In this document: positions 12,818-24,700 of the stretch, one piece after another
Position numbering within the stretch: the stretch's first letter is position 1
Layout: every line of letters starts with the position of its first letter
NCBI RefSeq assembly: GCF_019399895.1
Contig: NC_091868.1
Span: 5,333,593-5,397,592 of the forward strand
Direction: 5' to 3'
DNA length: 64,000 nucleotides
Source: Cardiocondyla obscurior
Lineage: Eukaryota; Arthropoda; Insecta; Hymenoptera; Formicidae
Made by a program: the position numbers and the translations under genes
Notes under the pieces: model-generated
Told to the model about the DNA's origin: nothing
What the model saw: only the letters and a program-made list of their open reading frames with translations
Database searches by the model: none

Positions 12818-12972
12818 AGGTGTTTATACACTTAGCGAACAAACACCGAACGAACACAGCAACCGCGAACATTCGTCACTGATGTGTGTTATTGGGGTAT
12901 TATTTTTTGTAGTAATTAATTTGCTTGCGAATGTTCGTGTTTGCCGTTCGTTCGCTAAGTGTATACTCACCT
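12818..12972. mobile_element. PIF/Harbinger-type MITE (155 bp)
   Basis: The terminal inverted repeats begin AGGTGTTTATACACTTAGCG on the left and, read from the right end inwards, AGGTGAGTATACACTTAGCG. The repeat continues for about 50 bp, so the element is almost one hairpin. It is flanked by the 3-bp direct repeat TTA (12815-12817 and 12973-12975). A TWA target duplication is the hallmark of PIF/Harbinger elements. There is no coding capacity. It ends 33 bp from the delta-COP stop codon, so it is probably transcribed in that gene's 3' UTR. Confidence 0.8.
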
Positions 12973-13007
12973 TTACATGCGCAAATACTTCATCTATTAT
13001 CCATATC

Positions 13008-15411
13008 TTATACAACTTCATAATTATCAGTGAAGAATACAGATTCTACTGAATATTTCGCTGGACTTTCATCTTCTACAAGCAAAACTTCGCTAATCTG
13101 AAATATAAAATAACATTTTTATATCGTATAATGTAATTTGTTTAATATATAGAAAATCTGTGTAATTTATACCTTAATTTTAGCATATGGCGTTTTAGAC
13201 GTAAAGGAAACATGAAGTGGGAAAAAATCTGCAGGTGTAGAAGATGGAGCTGAAAATTCCATAGAGCCTGATTTCGTTGAAGCATCGATCACTGGTAAGG
13301 ACCAAACTAATGTATTACGTCGCGCTTCGTGCGTATATTGTCCGTCGCATTCACTAACGATAGGATTGCATCCAATTGGTAAAGGAATGTTTATTTGGAC
13401 GTCGTTCAACTCGAGATCGGCCTGTTCCAATTCGTATTCGATATTCACGTCGCAACCGCCTTCTCCATTTTCAGAAGGCCAGCAGTTTACTATTATAATT
13501 AAATATTTATAAATTTCATAGATTAATAGGGAAATTCAAATTAAACGCGCGCGAGAAATAAAAAAAAATGTAAAGATTATTGCAGTCTTACTTGAAATTG
13601 GTAATGCTGTTTCATCTTGTGCTTGAAAACGCCATTTTAACACACCAACATCAGTATTCAGTGGAAATGGTTTTGTAGGTACCTTTAGACCTATCTGTCC
13701 ATGCGCTCTAAACAATTCCTTATCCACATTTGGATGGGTCTGTAATTGTATTCCTCTTGTGTCGCTGTTCTCGACTTGCACGCGAATACGTCCCCATTTT
13801 TCGTCGGAAATGTGTAAAGTCACCAACCCGTGTAACTCAAAGTTTTGTAAACCTCCATCTCGACCGACGCGTACGTTAAGTCTCTCTTCTTGCCTCAAGT
13901 GAACCCTTTAAATAAAAATACATTTCAGTGATCTATTTGCGATCAATTTCTATATATCATTAATATAATCGCATACAATTCTGTGCTCATTATCTGAGGA
14001 GTAATTTGTGTCAATTTTGTTCCTGGAGCAGCAAGAGGTCCTGATACAACATTTTCTCCCTCCTCCTTTAATTGATCAACGAATGAATCTACATCCCGAG
14101 ACTTGCCACCTAATTTCATTGCGCCTGGTCCGGCATTTACTGGTTTCCTGATAAAATAGAAAAATATTACAATAAAAATTTTTTTTTAATATTATCGAAA
14201 GTAAAATAAATCGTACTGCTTGGGCTTATAAGAAGGTCTAATTGGTTCAGGCACAAAATTAGCTGTATCACCAACAGCTGGAGTAGCGGGAGTACTGCCA
14301 CTTCCATATCCTCCACCAAAACCAGGACTTTTAATTCCACCTTTCTTGTTAGCTTCCATCATTTTTTGCCTCTGTAATTCTTTAGCCTTTTCACGCATTT
14401 TGTTCTTAGCTTCACGTTCCTGTGTCATTCTAACTGCTTGATAGACCTTTTCCTCATGCGAATCCATTTCCACAAAGGTTCTGATTTGTGCTAAATTGAC
14501 GTTCTCCCTATAGCCTAATGCAACTATTTCATCAAATGCAAATATTAAATTGAATGCATTTTCTGCTATTTCAACTTCATCCATTGAGTTGCAATATTCT
14601 GGAATCTATAAAAATTAATTTATAATTTAATAAACATTTAATATAAATAGGAATATTTATATATATATGAAAATTTGTACATTTACTTACTACTCTTGCA
14701 AAAAGGCGCAAAGTTTCCAAATCCTCCAAAATATTACTTGCCTTAGTTGTAATAAGTAACATGTATACTTTTTCAAGAGGTTGATAAACATATCTAACAG
14801 ATTCTGTTTCTACAAATGTATGTTGTTTACCCGAGCTCATTAATTTTGGAAATGCAGCAAGTAGGCCTTCTATCCTTGCCTTTGTCATTTCGACAAACTG
14901 CCGAGAAATTATAGCTGAAAGAATAATTTAACAGTCATAAAAAATAGCAATAAAAAAATAAGTTAATCAATTGCATCAATAAAATAATTATATAAGACTG
15001 CCATAGTCGCAATCGGTTTTTTTACTGATATATTCTTTAACAGATAGAATAGTGTAATTGCGAATAGGAAGTAAAGATATCATGTGATTAGCTTGGCACG
15101 TAAAAAGCTATTAGCAAAGCCAGACACGTAAATGACGCATGTTACCACGCGACAACTCTTTCCAAACTCACTTTTCCCGGCTTTGGTGCATACTGCAGCG
15201 GCGATGAGAACCTAGAAAAGAAAGAGAGAACTTGCAACACACGGTTAGCGATACGCGAAATTAAATGTCTAGCGATCAAACACGCCGCTAAATGGATGAC
15301 ATCTGCGGACGGTGTCATGGTGTTCTCGACTCTTCTTACGCCCATATTTTATTTAGGAAGATCACGATTATAACCGTGATTCTGTGATCGCGAAGGACAG
15401 CGACTTACCAT
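13008..15411 (-). CDS. deltaCOP: Coatomer subunit delta (delta-COP, archain)
   Basis: Eight coding exons, read right to left, are 15411-15409, 15211-15172, 14914-14691, 14605-14217, 14147-13977, 13905-13592, 13489-13173 and 13097-13008. They sum to 1548 bp (515 aa), against about 511 in mammals. All introns are GT-AG, 69-257 bp. The N-terminal longin-like half shows SRQFVEMTKARIEGLLAAFP, KQHTFVETESVRYVYQPLEK and ENVNLAQIRTF. A charged linker (KAKELQRQK, then a Gly-rich segment) follows. The C-terminal mu-homology domain (about 277-515) contains GRDGGLQNFELHG, DVGVLKWRFQ, NCWPS, CDVNIEYEL and RRNTLVWSLPVIDA. It is a subunit of the COPI coat for Golgi-to-ER retrograde transport and intra-Golgi traffic. 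Exon 1 contributes only the start codon, followed directly by the donor gtaagt. The gene is head-to-head with the + strand start at 15745. Confidence 0.98.
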
Positions 15412-15744
15412 TCTGCCGAGTGATCCCGCAACGCTCCGTGTACTCCTTGCAATTTAATTCGATCGTGTTCCTTTTTGCACGCGACCGACTCACCGACCTG
15501 CTCTCCACATCACACATATACAAAAATGTATGAGAGAGAGGAACAGAGGGCGCGCTGTGCTGACGTGTCGCCATGATGAAAGAGTTCCGTCATAGATCAC
15601 GACAATGATGTACGGAAACTACATCGAGCATACTTGCGCGTCCCATGATTGCGCAATAATGCAATCTTGGCGACCGTCAGCCAATCGCATCGCTAGAAGA
15701 ATATATATTCGTAGTCGCGTGTCAGTAAGCGACACACACATTCG
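15412..15744. promoter_or_regulatory. Putative bidirectional promoter
   Basis: Only 333 bp separate the delta-COP ATG (-) from the + strand ATG at 15745. The interval is GC-richer than its surroundings and carries a CCAAT core (gccaatcg, about 15680) and an initiator-like gtcagtaag at 15721-15729, about 20 bp before the + strand ATG. Housekeeping genes such as coatomer subunits often share divergent promoters. No TATA box is seen at a suitable distance. Confidence 0.5.
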
Positions 15745-16009
15745 ATGGTCGAGTCAAAAAGAAAAGGTAAGATAAAAAAAAATATAGATATATAACAAAT
15801 CTTTGCTGGTTATAAAAAAAAAATTAGAATTAATGTTTACTTCATTTTATTTGAATGCGCAAAATAATGAAGGATCCTGCAATATCTGCGAAACCCTCGC
15901 TCGACTTCGAAAATTGTGTGACTGCCACAAACGCGCGGTAGAGAACGCTACCGCACAGAATAGCTGCAATTCAAGCAAAGAAAAGACAGGTGCAATTTTA
16001 TACCGGTGA
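15745..16009 (+). CDS. Putative small cysteine-containing protein (one exon model)
   Basis: I do not recognise a family. ATG at 15745 opens a 22-nt coding segment, MVESKRK plus one base, ending at a good donor (G|gtaaga, 15767). An acceptor at 15826-15827 (ttag) or 15871-15872 (gaag) joins it in phase to a frame that runs to TGA at 16007-16009, giving roughly 55-69 aa. The product has five clustered cysteines (CNIC, then CDCH, then C) in a basic, helical-looking segment that could bind a metal or form disulfides. An AATAAA at 16239-16244 could end the message. Against this model, both acceptors have weak pyrimidine tracts, and a stronger acceptor further down (16303) also fits the phase. The start exon is better supported than its continuation. 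Confidence 0.35.
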
Positions 16010-16303
16010 AAGAATCACGCCACTCGGTCAGCTGCGAGGAATATCGCGAGGTAAATACGCAATGTTGGTCTAATTATAAGTTTTAAGCCTCTTAGATTGA
16101 AATATTCAGTTTTATTTTTTGCGAAGTTCTTCTCATATCAATATCGCACATCTTTAATCTATAATTAATTCTCCTCTTCCCATTATAATTAACTCCCATC
16201 TTTTATTTTTATAGATTCGATAGTTCATAGATTCGATTAATAAAGCTCATTTCCATTGAGCTCTAATTGGTGAACCTGTCGCTCCGCAAGTCGCCAATTT
16301 CAG

Positions 16304-16374
16304 ATCAGAAGTGGCCGGCTTTCTTTTCCATCGAGCCTCTGGAGCTGGCGCATCGTCTTCGCGAGCCTGACAAG
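16304..16374 (+). other. Candidate coding exon downstream of the 15745 start
   Basis: 71 bp are bounded by a strong acceptor (ccaatttcag, AG at 16302-16303) and a donor (gacaag|gtaatt). Entered in phase 1, as the 15745 exon requires, it reads without a stop: Asp, then QKWPAFFSIEPLELAHRLRE, then PDK. It ends in phase 0. It is an alternative second exon to 15828-16009. I cannot name the protein. A phase-0 continuation into 17452 or 17718 would stop after 25 or 19 codons. Confidence 0.4.
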
Positions 16375-16539
16375 GTAATTCAACATTCTTCCGGTCATTC
16401 GCGGTTAATCAATCGTTTCTGGCCTATAAATTGATGGCCACGAACGATTAGCGAGTCAAGGGAACGTTTGAGGTGTTGACAGACACCTCGCTGGACGCGA
16501 AACAGACTCATTAAACGCACATCGCCGTTCGTTAATTCA

Positions 16540-16888
16540 GCAGCGGCCATTACGCGTACCTCCGTCGCGTTCCCGCCTCCGCACCACTCGCTTGCTCGCG
16601 CTACTCGCGTTCCGTTTGCGATTCAACGACTAGCTAACGACGGAAGATGAACAGCCTGTGGTATTATTACGCCGCATCTATTCCGACCGCGTTTCCGCTG
16701 TGCTTTCGGGATTGTTCATTGCGGTTCTCCTTTGCAGGGATTCTCCGCCGCGCCAGCGATGCTCCGATCCGTCCAATTGTCCTGCCTCCCCCCTCACCTC
16801 TCATTCTCTCTTCTGGCTCAAACGTTCCCGGGAAACAACTTGCGGCGATGTAGCGCTCAGCGACGACTGTGTCTGGACGAAGGAAATG
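16540..16888 (+). promoter_or_regulatory. GC-rich promoter-like island and candidate 5' exon
   Basis: A CpG-rich block stands out from the surrounding AT-rich DNA and ends in a donor-like GAAATG|gtaaga (GT at 16889-16890). A short frame (16647-16853, 68 codons) lies inside and looks like an upstream ORF, not a conserved protein. I infer a transcription start and an untranslated first exon. No start site can be fixed. Confidence 0.4.
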
Positions 16889-17451
16889 GTAAGAAAACAC
16901 GATTTTTTTTTGTTACTCATTTCTCGTCGCGGGCCGATCTATTGTCGAAGGAAAATCTCGTTCGGGGAAGTAAGTTCGGACAGAGTTAACTATCGAAGAG
17001 TGAGAAGCGAGGAGTTTGCTTCGGTGAGATTAGCTTCTCACGTACCTTCGCGAGGCGATCGTTGTAATTAATTTACGACGTCGCTCCTTTCCCGTGTCTC
17101 ACGACGTCGCCGTTACTGCTTTGTAACCGCTGTCGGCAACAGAGGCGACACGGCCGTCGAGTGGCTCTCAGAGGGAAATTAAGCCCCGGCTGTAAGCGGT
17201 TAACAAAGAAATTAACGCGCATATATATCGCACTTGTACCACCATTAAGCTATCTGCACGGAAAGGACCGTGGGGAACGAAGGAGAGGCGCGAGGGGTGA
17301 AAGGCTGAGTCGAAGACGGTACCTACAGTTCACCCAATTAACTCCTGAGCTAATTAGCCCTACGTGCCTTAATACGACACTCTTTTGCAAGCACGAGCGA
17401 ATCTGCTATCTTGATAGCAATAAGATACTAACCCTCTATTCTTCTTTCAGG

Positions 17452-17641
17452 TCATGCAGCGCGGATTAAGAAAACACGCTGACGTCGGCTGCTCGTCGTG
17501 CTTTTCCGCTTCTTCGAGAGGATCTTAAAGTTGACACCTCTTTGTAAAATGAAATGCTGGTTTCATCAACGTTGTTGAATCAAAGTTCAATCGGGCCGAT
17601 CAATTAATCCAAATTAATAACAATTGAGCGGATCGAAACCC
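17452..17641 (+). other. Candidate 5' untranslated exon
   Basis: The acceptor is strong (ctctattcttctttcag, ending at 17451) and the donor is close to consensus (ccc|gtaagt at 17642). All three frames are interrupted, so it is probably non-coding. It is followed by a 76-bp intron and the next candidate exon. Confidence 0.45.
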
Positions 17642-17717
17642 GTAAGTAAAATTTATTAAATTATTTTTTTTAACCTTAATTACTTCGTTTATTTTTAAAT
17701 TTTGTTATACATTTCAG

Positions 17718-17849
17718 GAAAAAGCAGTCGAAGCTTGTGGAAGCAGTGTGAAAAAGCAGTTGAAGCAGTGGAATTAAAAAATTTTGACGTGACAATCTGC
17801 TCGATTAAAGGTCAACTAGAACATCAGGCGACGAGTATGCAGTCAATCG
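17718..17849 (+). other. Candidate 5' exon carrying a start codon
   Basis: 132 bp lie between an acceptor (ttatacatttcag, ending at 17717) and a donor (aatcg|gtgagt). The frame of ATG at 17837 is open through the whole exon and leaves the exon in phase 1 after Met-Gln-Ser-Ile. It could hold the start codon of an isoform or continue an upstream frame. Its last bases (gcagtcaatcg|gt) resemble the ends of the duplicated exons at 27424 and 50529. Confidence 0.45.
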
Positions 17850-20800
17850 GTGAGTGAGCTTTACAGTATTTGCATGAGTTATCTCATCTGAGCATGTAAC
17901 ACTCGAGCGAGATAACGAAAACCAGGCAATAGTTGTAACATTTTGTCGAGTAAATCCCTCTGGGATCTGAATTTACAAATCTCTGTGTAACTGCCAGCGT
18001 AAAACGTTTAAAATATTTAAATATGTTATAGCAAGACTATTTCGCTCGAGTTATCTGCGAAGATTAATATCTCCTGTCTTTCCCTGGCGAACGAAAGAAA
18101 GAAGTCTTCTTTCCTTCCCATTTTTACATTTTAAACTCGCAGTTTTTAACGTTGAGAGAAGATGTTGATCTGTCTGCATGCAGGATTAAAAGAGAATATA
18201 AGATATATTTTATATTTCATGAGATAACTTTTTTTAAATATCGCATTTGATATTCGCATAAAAGTAAGACACGTGTTCTCTATGATATACCTTTACGTTA
18301 TTACGGTGACCTGTATTAAGGAAAGTAAGTTAAATTATCCAGCTACGTGACAGTATGTCGCTCAAAAAAATTCGAATACTTCGTTTTAAAGTAGACGCTA
18401 TATCTCGTTGTAAATATTACATATATATTTCGTCACTTCGAGCTTTCATCTCGATAAAAACTTGGAGACTTTTACATCATCGCGCTTTTTTCCGCGGTAG
18501 ATTATGTTGGCCGCATTTTTATACGATTTTAAGAAAGTGTGCCGATATTAGCATAGCATCAACGTGAGAAAAAGTTCAGCGAGATGATACGAGGGCGATA
18601 ATGAACTCAGCTATTCTCTCGGAAATATCGGAGAATTTCGATGGAAACTCGTTCGACATTTTCGCGGCGCTAAAACTTAACGGGAAACGATCCCAGCCTA
18701 CTTTACGTTTTCGTTTAAACGGATTTCGTTGGATTAGTCGACGCGTCACCGGCTCTCCGTGAGGGAATTCCTATTTCCGGTATACCGGGAAACTTCCCCA
18801 CGGTAAAATCTCGCGTTACTATTTTTTCGGTCAAAAGAATTACGTACGCGCTGTTGCAACTGCGCTGGGGATAAATTTCTATAAGAAAACCCAGTTTTAT
18901 CGCGATAATTCCCGAGGTGTTCGGAGAGAGAGGAAAAGGGAGATGTGCGGAATCGCCGAAGATAAACGGCACCGTGTGTCATACGGCGGCCGGATATGAT
19001 CGCGAAATCTACGCTTTCAAATGCAAATGTAACGGACCGTTGCAGCGAGAACAATCGTGAGCGCGCGCGACCGAGATTTACTGCTGTTTACCGCAATTTA
19101 TTTTTGCGCAAAACACAGAGTTTTCCGCTGCGACGGCGTTGTTCCATCACAAACGAGATTAATATACAGAGAAATCTGTGCGTCGTCATTCCCGCTGCTA
19201 CTTTATCATTATATCTTGGTGTTATTTTACAAACGCGCGGTTCTCGCGCTTTAGGCTTAAAATTACCGTTCAATTTCGGTATATCGTTAACTCCGCGTGG
19301 ATAATTCAACGCCGTTAATAAATATTTTGCCCATACCTTGCAATAAAATTTTTTGTCGCGTAAATCCAATCATAGAAAATGTCTGCTCTTGTTGCTATAT
19401 CGTTATCTTATTAATGGCTACATTAAAATTGTATCCGTTTATCTTTGCGGTATTGTATCTCATCACACAACTCTAATAATAATTTATGCCTGATATATAA
19501 AAAATAATTACTGATAATTCCTGCTTCGAGTTTATAGAATATCATTATTGCAAACATTATGAAGTCAAGAGATCAAATGTAATTATGCTCTGTAATTGCA
19601 TGTACTAATGTTGCTCACGTGTAATCAACGTGAATAAATTAATGATTCATTGCTCGAAAGGAAATATCGAGCACCAGGTGTTCGTAATTAAATGTCTTAT
19701 TAATGTTGAGTTGACTGATGATTTTTGTTACACAATATCTATACATATGTTTATGTTAAAATTTCTTTTATGTCTGTGCGATTTATATACGCTTCATTTA
19801 ATTCAATTTAACCTAAAGTATCAGCGCAAAGTTTAAGGCGGTTTTATTCTTTTGAGTTAAAGTGTTCGAGCATGAATTTACTTAGAGCTTTATAAGGCTG
19901 TAAACGAAGAAGATATTCTGGTGACACAGGCGAAGTTAGTACGTAATCTTATTAAACGGATGGGAGTTTACTGTTGAATACACGAGATATAGGTCAGTGG
20001 TTTTGACAAGGCCGGCGAGCCCGAATTCGTGGGGGAACGAATATCGCGTAAACGTGCGCACACACCGTTACCAGGGCTTGCGGTTGAAGTTGATCAGTTT
20101 CACTGTAATGAAAAGACTTAATGCCGCTCCAATATCTCGAACGCGTCCCATGGCGATCATTAAGTTACGGCCTTGCTCGCGCGGAAGCGCTTCCCTAATG
20201 ACACGCTCGAAGCTCCGGATAAATTAATCTCTCCGCGAACGGATCGTTTAATTATCAATGTATCTCTCTTTCTCTCTCTTGCTCTTACTCAGTGGGAACT
20301 ACGATGCGTAGGATTTCTAGGGCGGGCAGGATAAATCCCTCCTCCATCTTCGCTTTCTCCGTTCCCCCGGATTGCCCCGTCCAGATTTGATTAATTGAGG
20401 GCCGCGCAAAACGATCTATCGCCACGCAAGGACAATAGCAAGTGCGTGAGCTCGCATTGACTGATGATCATTAGGGAGTCTGATCGAGTTTGCTTTGATT
20501 CTGAATTCCGAACTTGACGCCCGAGTTTCATCTATCGAGACACGTTAGATCGGTACTTTTTGTAGGTATTCTCTTCCTTCGTGAACAATGAAGCTTTTTG
20601 CAATCAATGAGCAGCATTTAATAAGGGTTTTAGTCACGTTATTTCGAGCTTCCTGGTTTGACTATTTCACTTGATTAGAGTCGTATAATCGGTTTGTTGG
20701 TACGAAATTGTAGCCGGTAGCTATGTGCAACAATATTTCATGCAAAAGTTCGTAATGGTTATGACATTTAATTTAGCATAAAATTTAGATTTTTAATTAA

Positions 20801-21282
20801 ATGTGAAATATTAACGTAAATCAAATCAATTATCTCTGTTAATGAGCTTTTTAAATTCAATTATTCGTTTAATTTACTCTTTCTCTCTTCGTATAAACAT
20901 TTTTAATCAAATACAATTTATCACCACAAGCATTACGATTTCGATTCATTTGAACAACACCCAATTTGGTTCTTTAATTAAACAGTTACTCAATTCTTCC
21001 TCTCACGCCCGCGAAATTTTTGTCGCGCTGCAATACGCGTTTTTTTTTTTTTTTTGTAAAAGACTTTGTATTTCGTTTTTCATTTCCGACTATTTTTATT
21101 CCCGGTGTCGCTCTCGATTTATGAGAGTCCTTCTTTCGTACTTTCCGGCCTTCTTTTCCTCGTGCAAGTATCCTCGTCGCGATATCGCGGTCAGTGATGG
21201 GGTGCCTCTTTCAGCTGGGCACGAGTTCTTCCACTTTGCTAAGCGAGGGTTCGCGCCACCATTTGTCGGACCGTCCATTCAT
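17850..21282. other. Non-coding, probably intronic
   Basis: AT-rich DNA with GC-richer islands at about 18700-19280 and 19990-20560. Frames in the islands are open on both strands at once, as expected by chance in GC-rich sequence. No exon with both splice sites and a family resemblance is seen. Confidence 0.4.
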
Positions 21283-21338
21283 CTGTCTGTCGGTGGTCGG
21301 TCGGTCGGTCGGTCGGTCGGTGGGTCGGTCGGTGGGTT
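21283..21338. repeat. (TCGG)n microsatellite
   Basis: About eleven units of TCGG/GTCG with a few TGGG interruptions lie inside a GC-rich block. In one frame it reads as a VGGRSVGRSVGG repeat, which is a consequence of the microsatellite. Confidence 0.9.
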
Positions 21339-21414
21339 CTACGCCAACGTAGAAACGAGGTGGTGGGCCAGAGTGGGATGCAACTCGTAATAGCGCGTGC
21401 TTTCTCTATTGTTG

Positions 21415-21720
21415 GGGGAGAGCAGAGAGAACGAGAGAGAGTGACAGAGCGCCGGCGAGGGAAGAGGGAACGGAGGGATCCCGGGAGCTCTATCGACCGA
21501 CTTCTCTCTCATCCAGCATCCCAGCTACGGAGCCGTAGGTAGTAGTTGCAGCTGAAATCTCCTCCTTCTTCTCGTGCTACTCTACTACTACTCTCTATGA
21601 TTCTCTCTTACTCTCTCTCTCTTTCTCTCTCTTCTTCCCTCTTCCTCTTTCTTTTTCTCTCTTACTCTATCACGTTATCCCAACTCTCCCTGCCATCCCG
21701 TATCTCTCTCTTTCTCGCAT
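21415..21720. promoter_or_regulatory. GAGA-rich / CT-rich tract, promoter-like
   Basis: A run of GAGAG motifs on the + strand (about 21415-21455) is followed by about 140 bp of nearly pure CT on the same strand (about 21580-21720), next to the TCGG repeat and a GC-rich block. GAGA-factor-type sites and polypyrimidine tracts are common in insect promoters. No TATA or initiator is evident, so a structural repeat is equally possible. Confidence 0.35.
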
Positions 21721-24700
21721 TCGGGAAGACCGCCTCTTTCGCTTCAGCCAAAGCGAACTCTTGACATTTCGCCGTGCCAGTGCACTAGTTCTCTATCCCA
21801 GCGAAAGCCCAGATGTCCTCTAAGGCTTGTTAATGTGCTCTGATTGCCAACGCCGCCACGCTATTTTCATAATTGAACGAGAAAGGGAGGAAGGCCTAAA
21901 CGAAAAAAAGGTCGGAAGAGATGAGTTTAATGAGAAAGACGGAAAGCTGATTATATACGCGAAGTTTTACTTAATGACGTTGAGGGCACGTAAAGCAGCG
22001 GTCGTTTATCTAAGGAAAAAAATCGTTTACGTGGCACACGCCAATCCTATCAATCTACCTTTTACGTACGTAACGTTATTTCCAGGATAGAATATGGCCC
22101 CGGTAGAATTTATAGAAATAGAATTCTGTATCTCGCACGAGATTTTCAAGTTTAACCCTCGGCCCTTCGTTCCGTTCTCGTCTCTCGCTTTCGTCCGTAC
22201 GACAATCTCTGACCCAGAAACTTTACGCACCGTAAAGATCCTTATTCATTCAGAGAATTGGAAAACGATTTAAAATAGCGACTTCTTCTTTCGGTCTGAT
22301 AAGACGATGCTGTTCCAAACGTAGAACGATACTTCAGCGCGATGAATTTCCAAAATAGGCCCGTAGAGTCTATAAACGATAATGGCAGCAACGATAGCGG
22401 CGGAGACGAGGGCAAAGTGATGGCCGATGGTAATGTTTCCGTGCCGGAAGTTGCATTATTTTATTCATGCAGTGCCACGTCGGGATTGGCGCAAACACCG
22501 TGTACCGAGTACGACCAATTTCCATATGCAAAACGTCGCTCTGACGTCGAACAAAGTGGTATCGCGCAAATTCGCCATGTAGCTCGATTCAGCTCGGCTG
22601 CTGCAAATCAACCGCGAAGCGTACGTTTTCAATATTAGGATGTAGAAGAGCACCTGATATATAATTCGGAGTTTTCACTTTGCGAAAAAGACGACGATCG
22701 ATTAAGACCTGAAAATGACGAACTGTTACGGTTATTTTATTTTTATTATCTTGATTACGTATTACGTTTTTTATCTGATATATTACACTTGATCAAATAC
22801 TCGACGGCAATTGCATTGCGCGATTTCAATATCGCGATTGCCGCCGCGTAATAAGGTAGGCGATAGTTTGATGAGAACGCGAAGACGGCAATCGATGCAA
22901 AACGAGGAACGTTTCTGGGACATTCCGCGCGAAATCGCCGGAACATCGGCGCTTTTTCCGCAATTTCATCAGTTCCCTTCACGTGCGAACGACGCCGCGC
23001 CGGTTGCGGAGCAGCAATTTCCATTGCATATTCAGGGGCCTAAACGCTCTGTCGTTGCCAGCAGTCGCAAAGTTATTACAGCCGACATTCTCCGCACGAA
23101 CGAGGCAAGCAAAGGAGTGAGAGAAACGTGCGAGAGGTAAGAGAAAAGAGAAAAGTCCGTGCGGCGGATTAATTTTCTCTCGCTTTTTCACTGTCTTTCA
23201 CGCGCTTTCTGGCTGGCTCAATGAATTATACCGCACTCTCGCGTGAAAAAGAAAAAGAAAGGAAAGAAAAATACGCCGTTGTCTCTGAAATAACAAATGG
23301 TAAACTTGTCATTATCCAAATCAGCCGTTCGTCTCTCGTAAACTTTACTATCCGTAGATACTTGCGCCTCGCCAAGTACCCGGAGTCCTACCGTTCCGTC
23401 TTTACGGTAACGAGCTAAACGCGCATTCGGTCTCGCGGCAGCCAAGCTCAGCGTAACGTACGCATTGTCAAAAACAGATTAAACTTCCGCAATGATAATG
23501 CGAGATAATTCCGCGGGACAGCGTCACCAAGTTTCACAACGCGCGAGACAGGAACGGAAAGTGGGTTGCGAGTGTTGACTGGAAACGCCTTGTTATAATT
23601 CTCACGTGGCCCACCGAATTCCGCCTCATCACGTAAGGCGATATTACATTATCCTCGGACACGCTTGACACCGTGCGCCGTGGTAACGATCGGGGAAATT
23701 CTGTAATGGTAGCGCGCGATCCGTATGCATAACATTCGACGACGCCCCCGTCTATGTACTTTGTAGACGGAATATATGTAATCTTCCTTTCATAGGGCCC
23801 GATGCTCCGGGTAATCCGATGATCGTCTACGCTATACAATTCAGGCTCGTCTGCGATTTGCGCCGATATATCGATCGTGGTCTATAGACACGTAACGGAC
23901 AGACGCTTCGTATCGTTACGGAACCATCATTACACCCTACTTCAGAGTCCCACCTTACCCTCTCATAAACGTTATGTCCCGCGATTAACAATAGAGCGCC
24001 GTAAATGATCGTAAAAGGAGAAACGGGTATTTCTCAGGTGTAGGTAAATTAAAAATAATGTTATTTGAAAAACCGCTTCACCGTTCCTTGATATTTTCGG
24101 TGAAGTTCTTGCTTGAGGCTGTCAGTGAAATTGCAAGGATAAATATTGTATTTTGTACTTGGAAATAACATGCGCGGGTACGATTTTTATTCTTCGCGTA
24201 CTGAAGTTCGAAATCTCGTATGCGCCTTGAAAGTTTGCACGCGAAGGCATCTTTCGTTACGGTGGCAACCGCTATTGTTAAACTTTTAGCTGTTGCGTTG
24301 TATATAAAATATTTGCTTTAAAAGCCACACGATGAACAATAGTTGTGGCACGATATTTATTATTTCTATATTAATTAACGTAAAATACAATAATAATATT
24401 GCACATTAATGGCAAAGAGTTCAATCAATTAATTAATAATTTGTTATATCAACGTAACTGGAATGATATTTTATTATTAAAATATAATTCTTGATATTAG
24501 TTTTTGTTAGCGTTTGTATCAAATTTTGAATGCAATTTGCGCAGTCGTAAACACATGCCCGGAGCATTTTTTCGTGCATGTTTTATTTTTTTAAGTGAGG
24601 TTCAATTAACAGCGACGATTATAATTTTTGTGGTGAAACTTTCTCGCAATAAACGACCGGTTTCCTCTCGCGTAAATCCGCCAACGCGAACGGTGACTCA

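Noticed and set aside
20842..21390. 182-codon + strand frame ending in a Gly/Arg/Ser/Val repeat
   Set aside because: The repeat is the translated TCGG microsatellite and the rest comes from AT-rich and poly-T sequence.
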